Part shown: one piece after another, positions 1-8,700 of the stretch | Numbering within the stretch: the first letter of the stretch is position 1 | Layout: each line of letters begins with the position of its first letter | Assembly: GCA_028565715.1 (NCBI GenBank) | Contig: JAOXYC010241789.1 | Coordinates: 1 to 10,362, forward strand | Direction: 5' to 3' | DNA length: 10,362 nt | Source of the DNA: Phoronis pallida | Lineage: Eukaryota > Phoronida > Phoronidae | Made by a program: the position numbers and the translations under genes | Notes under the pieces: generated by a model | What the model was told of the DNA's origin: nothing | The model's input: the letters and a program-made list of their open reading frames with translations, nothing else | The model's database searches: none

Positions 1-304
1 TCATGGTCCAATATTTGAGTATTGTCCCAATCAATGATGTGATTGTTCATGACACTTTGATCAGTGACAGCTGACTTATTAAACATATATAAAGAAGTAA
101 TAAACTTATCAATAAGAGTCCTGGACAATTGGACGCTTTTTAGTGCCAAAGATCAGTTACCTTTAACGTTCGCATGTAGTGTATCAATTCAAATGTGCTA
201 GCTGTGGAGCTTGCTACGTCGGTGAGACTCGCCGACATCTAAATACACGAATTGTTGAATATTCGACTGATAAGGGATCTAATATCTTTAAACATCTTTA
301 GGAG

Positions 305-893
305 TCAATTTTCATTTTTTCCGTCTTTGACATTTTTTAACAAATACGCGAATTGATTAATGAAATTCAAATGAAGCAGTCCTTGGTAGCCATCTGCGGA
401 ATATCTTTTTTCATTAATTTTTTGCATTGCCTTAGATTTGCCTGAAACGTTGGAGAAAACCGATTTGGCATATATGACGATCCGCATAAAACGTTCATGA
501 GATTGAAATCCGTCTATTGATGGTAATTTGGACTGTATCTCTAGCAATATAAAAAGTTCATCGGGAAATTAAACGCATCAACATTGCGATAATAAGTCCA
601 ATTCCGCAGGTTAATAGCTTAATTGAGAAATTTGGCTGTCACGCTGCACAATAATATCCAGTGATTGTACTATTCCTCGTAAAAAAATTCCCTGTTCGTA
701 TAAAATCAAGTTGCTTTTGAGCGATAAATTCAGCGATAAATCTCAAAAATCTCCTGATGTTGTTTGCGCAAACCAGGTGGTTTCTACGCGCCGTCAACGG
801 TAACGAGTATAAGCAGCCTTTTGAAGGTTCAGTGTATTGAATGAACTTTTTTACACCAATACAAGATTCAAAGTTAACCAAAATTGCGTGCAT
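305..893 (-). other. Two small minus-strand open frames of doubtful coding status
   Basis: Positions 893-639 read ATG to TGA for 84 codons (MHAILVNFESCIGVKKFIQY at the start), and 547-305 read about 80 codons ending in TGA. The second follows a fair splice-acceptor context (T-rich, then GCTAG or GAG at about 540). They could be two exons of one gene or remnants of a transposable element. I recognise no domain, see no convincing donor between them and no polyadenylation signal after 305. Chance frames are the simplest explanation. Confidence 0.12.
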
Positions 894-1092
894 TTGTGAT
901 TTATTTTAAATTTTTATGCAAAGAAAATGTTACATGAAATTGCGAATTTCATTAAAAAAACACGGCTGTGAATGCTGTTTATAATTTTGCATCGGATCTT
1001 TTCGTAGTCTCGAAAAGGTTTGATATCAATATCTGACAAAACTTGGCATAGTTCACGAAATGCCATGCATTTTGGTTGAGGTGGTGTTGTTA

Positions 1093-1240
1093 GTCAGACG
1101 ACACAAATATATAAAAACAAAAATATTTGAAAAAGTCAGGCAGCAAAAATATATCGAAACAAAAATATTTGTTAAAGTCACACAGCACAAATATATAAAA
1201 ACAAAAATATTTGTTAAAGTCAGACAGCACAAATTGAAAA
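1093..1240. repeat. 42-bp tandem repeat, about 3.5 copies
   Basis: Unit starts fall at 1102, 1144, 1186 and 1228, each 42 bases apart. The unit is AT-rich and contains CACAAATATATAAAAAC, AAAAATATTTG and AAAGTCAGACAG; the fourth copy is partial and diverges after about 1233. Because 42 is a multiple of three, the array is open on both strands and would read as a 14-residue repeat (about KYIKTKIFVKVRQH) on the plus strand. I see no other sign of coding. Confidence 0.85.
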
Positions 1241-1362
1241 AAACAAAGCAAAGCGAATTCAATAAAAACGATTTGAAAAAGCGAGCTCGGGAGTCCAGTT
1301 GCAAACCATTGTGACAGGTTCAATGATACCAAGTTTTTGGTGACCATCTTGCACAGATTGTT

Positions 1363-1470
1363 AAATTACCATTGTCTCATTCTGTTTTGTCATTTAAATA
1401 GATGATAACTTTTAAATCCAATACAATCGTATCTCTGTATGCAACCGAGCTCGCAAATATTGAACTGCAT
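1363..1470 (+). repeat. Dispersed repeat, copy 1 of 3
   Basis: From ATTACCATTGTCTCATTCTG through ATTTAAATA to GCAACCGAGCTCG this stretch matches the copy at 6347-6465 with scattered substitutions. It lacks 14 bases after GAGCTCG that copy 2 has, a gap bounded by CTCG repeats. A 10-bp inverted pair, GCGAGCTCGG (1281-1290) and CCGAGCTCGC (1445-1454), may mark the ends of a larger element. The class of element is unknown. Confidence 0.65.
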
Positions 1471-1999
1471 CAAATAGTAGGTCTACAATGCGTGAGCGTG
1501 GTGTTTGGTAGCTGCTACGATATTGGCAAATGTTGAAAAAATGACACAATTCAGTTTAAAAATAGCTTGATAAACAACATGAATGGTAAAATAGAATAGA
1601 ACTGACATGCGATGTAATTGCTTTCACAGACGTTTTTCTAATGTAAGGAAATCACATCAAAATAACGGTTTTCTCAACTCCAATAACAGTTGATAATATG
1701 TTGTTTCAAGGGAAGTTACTAACCAGACATGCTAATTTTGTTGCAATGCCTCAACATTTTCCCTTCCGTAATATCATTGCGCGATGGCAAAAAACTAAAA
1801 TGCTATTAGCGTTGTTTTGTCACTCTAATAAAAAAGTAAAAGCCGAGAATTTCATGACGAAATTGAAAACAACACCATCTCGGTGCCGCCACTTAAAACT
1901 TCAAGTGACCGGGTAAAAAATGTTATACCAAGTCTGAAGTCAGTCCTCATGCAGTGAAGATATGATTGCCATCGGACTGATATCCAGCGGGGGGCACAC
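1471..1999. other. Intergenic sequence, no gene seen
   Basis: This is AT-rich DNA between the dispersed repeat and the palindromic minisatellite. A 72-codon plus-strand frame at 1698-1916 has no recognisable motif, splice context or repeat, and I take it as chance. A short hairpin, CACTT with AAGTG around 1889-1907, is the only structure noticed. Confidence 0.5.
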
Positions 2000-2414
2000 G
2001 ATGGTCCTACGACACTATGGTCCTAGGACATGATGGTCCTACGACACTGGGGTCCTACGACATCATAGTCCTACGATGACGATAAAACGACACCATGGTC
2101 CTACGACATCTTGGTCCTACGATTGCGATAAAACGACACCATGGTCCTACGATTCGAATAAAACGACATCATAGTCCTACAATTCGAATAAAACGACATC
2201 ATGGTCCTCCGATTGCGATAAAACGACACCATAGTCCCACGATTGCTATAAAACAATCGTATAGGACTAGGATGTCGTTTTATCGCAATCGTAGGACTAT
2301 CATGTCGCTTTATTCGAATCGAAGGACTATGATGTCGTAGGACCATCATGTCGTAGGACCATAGTGTCGTAAGACCATGGTGTCGTAGGATCATGATTGC
2401 GTAGGACTATCATG
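2000..2414. repeat. Palindromic minisatellite of 16-bp and 30-bp units
   Basis: The left half (2000-2254) is built of units like CATGGTCCTACGACAC (16 bp, S) and a 30-bp form (L) with 14 extra bases like GATTGCGATAAAAC inserted. The order is S S S S L S L L L L and a partial L. The right half (2255-2414) holds the same units in reverse complement: partial L, L, L, then five S, ending ATG. The axis lies near 2250, with CTATAAAA as a short loop. The array can fold into one large hairpin. Open frames over it on both strands only reflect a lack of stop codons in the units. Confidence 0.9.
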
Positions 2415-5205
2415 CTGAACCCATATCCAACTTGGTGTGTCATTTCACTCATTCATCCTTTAATCGCAAAAATGCATAACATATATGTGGCAGGATATAT
2501 AGCCATCGAAAAACCTAAGATAGTTATTTTGAGTTACATCATTAAGAACGTCTTCACAGGACGGTTTTGACTTGTATCGGGGATTTCCGAAAAAGTGACC
2601 CCCTCCCTGAAAGGGCGCGGAACATTTTCGAAAGAGCGTCCATGAGTAACTCGCTGAAAATTTAGTAGGCTTTTTAAAAAAAAAATTACAAAAAATCAGC
2701 GGAACATTTAACAATAAAAAATGGAAAATAACTTTTGTTTGAAACATAGGCCTACGCGGTTAAAAATTTCCCCATTTTTTACTATTTTCGAAAATATGTT
2801 TTATGTGTGAAAAATTCTCACAATAACTAATGGGTCACCCGCAGACATTCAAGCAATAATTTGTTTAGAACTTATTATCGTAAAAACTGGTGAACAACAC
2901 TTTGTTTTTAAAAAAAATGACATTTCGTTGATAAGATTACACTGAAATAGACACTTAGATATTGTTCATGACAGAATCTTAAAGACCCCCATCAAGTCGG
3001 CTTACTTAAAATCCTACCTTAGCCCTTTCAGTAGACATCGACCTTGTATATTCCATTACTTCTAAAACACACCCTCAACAATGATTGGCATGACGTAAAG
3101 TTCAAATTATCGTTTTCAATTTAGGAGTGAAAAGATCGATTTTTTGAGACGATCTCCAAGCCACTCAAAGAAAGGATCTTGAAACGATGCACTTTCCCGC
3201 TTAATTAACTAAAAATCCCTGTTCTTAAAAACTAATCCTGTTCATTGAAGATATAACGATTTTCTAAGCATATCTAATAGATATCTCGCTTTTCAATGAC
3301 ACTCTTTGTCAATGATCGGATTCAGTGCGCTAAGAGCTATGGGTTGTCCTGTTGACCGCTTCAATGTAAGGAACTGTCTGTATACATTAATGACATTTTC
3401 TGTTTAAGCAGTGATGGTTCAGTTAGTATTCATATCAAATAATTTTTGCCCACGTCAGGGACTCACTGGAAACTTGATGAGCGAAATATGAGTACATAGA
3501 TTTTGCCAACGCAAATCGCATAAATACATTATCATTAACGTGAAACTAAAATTAATTTGTCTTCTATCCATTAAACGTGGTGTTCTGATCAAATTACAAG
3601 TACTTTAAAAACTAACGTCGCTACTTACGTCATCAAAATCACTTTTAAATTGCGACATTGGCGCCATTTTTTTTATTAATTTGCTACCGACAATATCTGT
3701 TAGATAAAATGTTAATAATATTTCAATTTTTTTTTGTTTTTTAGACGTATTCTTTTCTGGCCATTATAAACCTTTGTGTCCGTTGGTGACCCTAGACTTC
3801 TTATAATTGCCCCCAGGTTTAGACCTATGCTACTTTCTCTTAAATTGCATTATCAAAAAATGAACATTAAACAGATAAGACTGTCAGATTTTTGCATCGT
3901 CAACATGAAATTCATGCAAGCGCTCTTTCTACACTGATGTCATTGCTCACGTGATTTTATATTTTGGGGTTTTGGGCGCCTATACTACTCATGCAGACGA
4001 ATTGCGTTGGCACGTGCTGACACGCTGACACGCGATGTGGCCTGATTTTTCACATACAACATGAGAAAAAACAAATTTTATATATAAGTTGAGGGAATTT
4101 TGACAATTTTTTGTCTATGTCTGAGGTGGATGTTTTTTGGCTACAGCTATATGGGATAAGGTTTTCAGTAAAGGGTGTTTTAATGAGTTTATTCTACGAA
4201 AACTGAACACAGCTTCTTTCAATAGAACAAAAAACAAGTTAATTTCATTTTGTTTCTAAATTTGGTCCCTTGTCTAGATTGGAAACTTTCAAAGTCTGGT
4301 GATGGGAATGGATGAAGTTATGCGCATGCGCGACTGCGCATACCCCTGGATCCTCAGCTGGCAGGGAATTTCTTGTCAATTAATAACATATCTTGACATC
4401 TATAAAAAATGTTTGAGAGATAAAACATTTATTTTCAAAGCAGGTGGCCGCCTTTAAACCACAGTGCATTAAGCAGTTTTTGAAACACATTCAAAACCAA
4501 CACGGTCGTTTTTCTAGGAAACACATAACCACGAAGTCAACTTGAAATCGATATTTAACCATGAAGTAAATAGAAAATAAACGAAACTTCAGATTTAACT
4601 GTATAAACTAATTACTAGTATGCAACTGTTGCGGTGCTTTTGATTGAAATTTAAATCAAAGAAAACACGCTTCTTAAAATCGATTGAATTAGTGTTTACC
4701 ATGACAAATATCCAACTAAGAAGAAGATTTGCCAGCTTTTCAATTATTCATCATTTATTGTGAGCTTATCACAAATTGAATATCTATTTGTTTCTCATTG
4801 GCACCGAATGGATTAACGGAAAACTGGCCTTCTTAACAGTATTTACAAAATCAGAGAAATATATACCTGTCGATATGCACATTGGATCACGGTTCATAAT
4901 TTAAAAAAATGGCTAATTTGTATGAGAAAAAAATACCACTTGCTTGTTCGTAACGAAGCCAGACGTGGTCTCGAATGCGGCTGAATGGAATGTTCGGCTA
5001 CTCCAAGATTCATATCACTTATACATTAGCAGAGTTTTTCACCTGCTGTGTAAACTTAATAATTACGCAATATCTTAACAAGCATGTTAACTCAGAATTA
5101 AATAACACAATCAGTACCTTGTCACCTTTACCCTATTAGCGCATATTTAACCGCAAGCATCAAATTTATTCACTGAAATTAAACTCTGAAATAAGGAACA
5201 TCGAT
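2415..5205. other. Long intergenic stretch without a supportable gene
   Basis: About 2.8 kb of AT-rich sequence. A minus-strand frame at 2460-2747 is low-complexity and unrecognised. A plus-strand frame at 4278-4457 (59 codons) is likewise unrecognised. Features noted are two CACGTG E-boxes (3948-3953, 4011-4016), an 8-bp tandem duplication GCTGACAC (4016-4031), and an NRF-1-like palindrome TGCGCATGCGCG (4321-4332). Part of 2580-2760 (GC-rich patch, A tract, AGGCCTAC) looks like mobile-element debris but I cannot name it. Confidence 0.5.
4321..4332. promoter_or_regulatory. NRF-1-like palindromic site
   Basis: TGCGCATGCGCG fits the NRF-1 consensus YGCGCAYGCGCR, with a further TGCGCA half-site at 4336-4341. 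Such sites are typical of promoters, but no gene start is evident nearby, so the functional call is weak. The match itself is clear. Confidence 0.3.
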
Positions 5206-5235
5206 TCCCGATGTTTATCAATCCAATTTTAACTG

Positions 5236-5241
5236 TTTATT
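5236..5241 (-). terminator. Polyadenylation signal AATAAA of the SAXO-like gene
   Basis: AATAAA reads on the minus strand 79 bases past the stop codon, in an AT-rich 3' UTR. This is the expected place for the cleavage and polyadenylation signal, and cleavage would fall at about 5206-5226. A 7-bp hairpin (AACATCG at 5197-5203 with CGATGTT at 5209-5215) lies just beyond. A second AATAAA at 5165-5170 is a possible alternative. Confidence 0.6.
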
Positions 5242-5319
5242 CAATTTGCCTAAAGGGTGTTTGTGTGTGGTTGCATTTCTTTAAACTATATATTTACGAT
5301 ATATTCTTTTGCAAACGTG

Positions 5320-5753
5320 TTAGAAGACACAAGGGCGCGGTATCGGGGTACTACAGTCAGTGGGCTGTCCAAATGCAACCTCTTTCACCGCCATAGTCTC
5401 GGCATCACGTGCAGATTTGCCATTGCGCGCTAGTTTTTCTTTGGAATTTTTCCTACGCGCGTCAGCTTCAACGGTGTAAGTTTCGTCCATGTTTCTTTTA
5501 CCACCATTTACAGTGCTAAACAGATCTTCGTCAGACCTTATTGAAGGATCATAGAACACGTGACCGTGTGCCTGCCTCACCGCACTGTATCTGCTTGGAT
5601 GCTCCACGAACTTGATAGCCGGGCATCTCTTGAACTTTGACCCGACGTAATCTACATTATAAGATGTATCCTTGTAGAACTCATCCCCGTATGCCCACTC
5701 TGTCCCCCTCTTGTGTGGAGGACAAATCAATCGCGCTGGAGCATTGTACAAAC
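5320..5753 (-). CDS. SAXO-like gene, terminal exon 9 with stop codon
   Basis: The exon encodes residues 344-487 and the TAA stop at 5322-5320. The acceptor is TATAG, ending at 5754, phase 2; intron 8 is only 112 bases. The first part reads LYNAPARLICPPHKRG and WAYGDEFYKDTSYNVDYVGS, a last Mn-type repeat here not split by an intron. Then comes KFVEHPSRYSAVRQAHGHVF and a hydrophilic tail rich in Lys, Arg, Glu and Asp (KRNMDETYTVEADARRKNSK to MAVKE), ending PRPCVF. The tail has no repeat motif and may be a separate C-terminal region. The open frame continues upstream of the acceptor to 5808, but that part lacks the family motif and I take it as intron. Confidence 0.8.
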
Positions 5754-8700
5754 CTATAATACGAGACAATGTAATGAAAACCGGAAGTGTGAAATACATT
5801 GGTTCCATTATGCATGCGTGACGTGCATGAAGAATCCAGCTTAATTAATTGAAATAAAATATTACCTTCCGATGTTTTCGTAGACTTCGTTGTTTGGCTG
5901 CCAACTTCGTCAGTGACCACATCTCCATTGATAGCAAGTGTTTACTGAATCCACCTTAATTTGTTCTTATATTCAAAATAATTCATTAAATTCACGACTT
6001 CTTGATCCATTTATGATTTTATTTCCAATCTTCTCATACCTTCTAAATAACGAACGTTCATGTACGTCACATTTGAATAATAAAACACAATCATACAACA
6101 CAGCAATATTTCGAGACAGAACATATCTCATCTTCGGGCTAACTCTTACTAAAATGGCCACAAGCAACAGTCAAAAATATAAACAAACTTTAAATTTAAA
6201 TTACAAAATAATCATCTTAAAAATCATTTTACTGAGGGTGGGGCGCGGCAAATAGTTTTGTTTACATAATTATCCAAAACTAAGACGTGATTTACTTGAA
6301 TAATTTTTATCTCAAATAAACGATTGCATGTGTGACAAAAATAAATAAAATTACCATCGTCTTATTCTATTTTGCCATTTAAATAAACGACCTTTTTCAA
6401 CTCACTACAATATTATCTCTGCAACCGAGCTCGAAGTGTTACCCTCGCAAATATAGAATCGCGATAAATACCTTTGAATGCAGCTTTGTTTGTACTCTCA
6501 GGTAGTTCACCTTCAGTTGGTCTATAAGACCTGTCTGGACGATAACACTTCATTCGAGATACTTTCTTCTCTGGATAATCTTCACTGTAGAATTCAAAAA
6601 GTATAACATTATGGGCACGATAGAAACGTCCCGAACTTACAAACAATCAAAACCGATTTACTCCCCTGCACATCGTCGTTGAAATACTTTACAATTGGTT
6701 CTTAAAGAATGTAACCGTAGAGTACTACTATACTAGGGCAAACTGGTGTAAGCGCCTTTCATGTAAAAGCCGACCATCCCCAGTGCCTAATTTGGTATCC
6801 TTTATACTTGTTAACTTAAAAGCGATGAACCCAAGTGTTTTTGAAGAAAATGTAGTGACTAGTGTGAACGAAGATGATTCCGAATATATATATAGTAGGG
6901 GAGCGCCGGGCTAGTTGGGACGTTTTGTATCAGTGTTCTAACTATACCGTTTCCCTCCTACATTTATGCCACTGACACGACTTACATATAGGTCGTCCTG
7001 TCATACATTTTGTCTCTAGCATTACCATATGGAGCCTCGCCCACCTTGGGTAGAATAAGGGCATTCCTTACATCAGGGTATCCAATGTAGTCGTCCTTGT
7101 GGAATAAAGGTGTTATAATATCAATATGATACTAATGTTACTTTTTGGTGTGATTGTACTTATGGATGGTTTCTAAACATTACTCGCATCAGTGACACGA
7201 CAGCTTCTGTACAAAACATAATTCGGTAACTACATTATAACAATAACAAATTAAATATGACAACAATAATGAAAGGTTATTTGGCTTGGGTTTGAATATG
7301 TGGTGCGGTTATTAAATTGAAACTTGAATCGGATGAAGTATTTTCAATTCTTATACAACCTAAGTTGAAATAACTCGCACAATAACATCATTCAATATGC
7401 TGCCGAATACGTTCACATGATCACGAGTTATTGAATGATGACGTAAATGCATTGTTTCATTTGTGTTATTTTTTAAAAAGTCTGTATTTTAACTCGGCTA
7501 AAGCCTCGTTATAATACTTCATCCGATTCAAGTTTCAATCGAATAACCTCACCTCATATTCAAACCTAAGCCAAATAACCTTTCAATATCGGAGACGTGA
7601 AACTTCTTTCCCTCCTTCTAAAATGTACCTGCCCTCGTTTTAAGAATCCACGCACTCGTCGAAAAGAAAATGTGTTTATCAACAAAATAATTGAAGGATT
7701 TGCAGTTACATACATTGTATGACGTATTTGTCCAGAAGGCGTCGCTAGGTGGCACATATTTCCCTCTCTCAGCCCACGGCATATCCATCTTGGGCAGTGC
7801 ACCCCATGGCTGATAGGCGTCACCAGTTGTCGTTGTTGTACTGAAGGGATCGTCACTCCGGGCCAATTCTCTGTGATTCAAAATATTGGGTTTGCAAAAT
7901 ATTAATATTTTTCAGTTAAATGGCAGTTTAAAATCATCACTCGGGCCTACATAAGATTTTACATTCACAGGAAAAGTATAGTACAATAATAAACGTGGAT
8001 GACAAAAGAAAAAATAGATGGAAACTAGATATGTCATTTTCAAATGAAATCAAAAACCTTTTGGATTATTAATACATAGAAAGGAAATGTGGGATACATT
8101 CCACTTTCGAACGTCTGTGAATACGGCAGAGTAGTATTGGAACGGTGAAAAGTGTAGATATGTTCCAAATGAAACTATTATTATAAAATGCTGTTATTTT
8201 GTAATTGAAAAGCGATCAAGCTGCTGCCGAATGCATAAACAAATCCTTACTGTTTTTGTAAGATGGGTAGTGCTCTGTTGTAATTCTGCCACTCGATGTA
8301 ATCATCTCTGTGCGTAGTGTTTCCCGCCATTACACCATGGGGCGGAATGTACTGTCTTTTTTCCATTACTGGAGGTAAGAAAGTATGATCACCCTTCATG
8401 GTCGGTGGCATGATTGCTAACTAGTAAGTCACACCGACCTCACATAGTAGGTAGATGTGACGTACGTTTGACGTATAATAGAGGGACTGAAGCATACAAA
8501 AATCATTCTATCCAGATATTAACTTGCTTCATTTCGATGGATAAAATGGTTACCAATACATTTTAGATCCTGAATCAATACATTAGTGTCTCAAAACTTC
8601 GCTTTTATCTGACTTCAAATACTTTTGAAGAAATTACTGACAGTTTGCCGTAGACTCAATCGACGAGTCACGTTGCATTTGAAATACAGTATACCGGTAC

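Noticed and set aside
2095-2394. Open frames on both strands inside the palindromic array, with repeated RHHGPTIAIK-like peptide
   Set aside because: The units lack stop codons; 16-bp units break the frame, so the peptide repeat is a by-product of the DNA repeat.
2000-2414. CRISPR-like array of short repeats
   Set aside because: There are no unique spacers: the units are contiguous, of two lengths, and inverted at the centre, in a eukaryotic setting.
2460-2747. 95-codon minus-strand open frame
   Set aside because: Phe/Lys-rich from homopolymer runs, no recognised motif and no splice context; likely chance or mobile-element debris.
3301-3354. Short plus-strand frame beginning MTLFVNDRIQ with a GTAAGG further on
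   Set aside because: A TGA stop precedes the donor-like site and nothing else supports an exon.
4278-4457. 59-codon plus-strand frame after an acceptor-like TCTAG
   Set aside because: It reads fairly coding-like, but matches nothing I know and ends in TAA without a partner exon; kept only as part of the intergenic note.
5211-5396. Plus-strand open frame over the 3' end of the SAXO-like gene
   Set aside because: It overlaps the real terminal exon and 3' UTR in antisense and has no motif of its own.
5754-5808. Extension of the terminal exon upstream to the ATG at 5808
   Set aside because: The added residues lack the repeat motif and include the acceptor; exon 8 joins at 5753 in frame, so this is intron.
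5973-6167. 64-codon minus-strand frame in intron 7
   Set aside because: No SAXO-type repeat, and exon 7 to exon 8 joins in phase without it.
6472-7710. Direct splice of exon 5 to exon 7 using the GTAACT donor and TGAAG acceptor (giving NVYYPEKK)
   Set aside because: Exon 6 at 6986-7095 fits both neighbours in phase through stronger sites and supplies the missing repeat.
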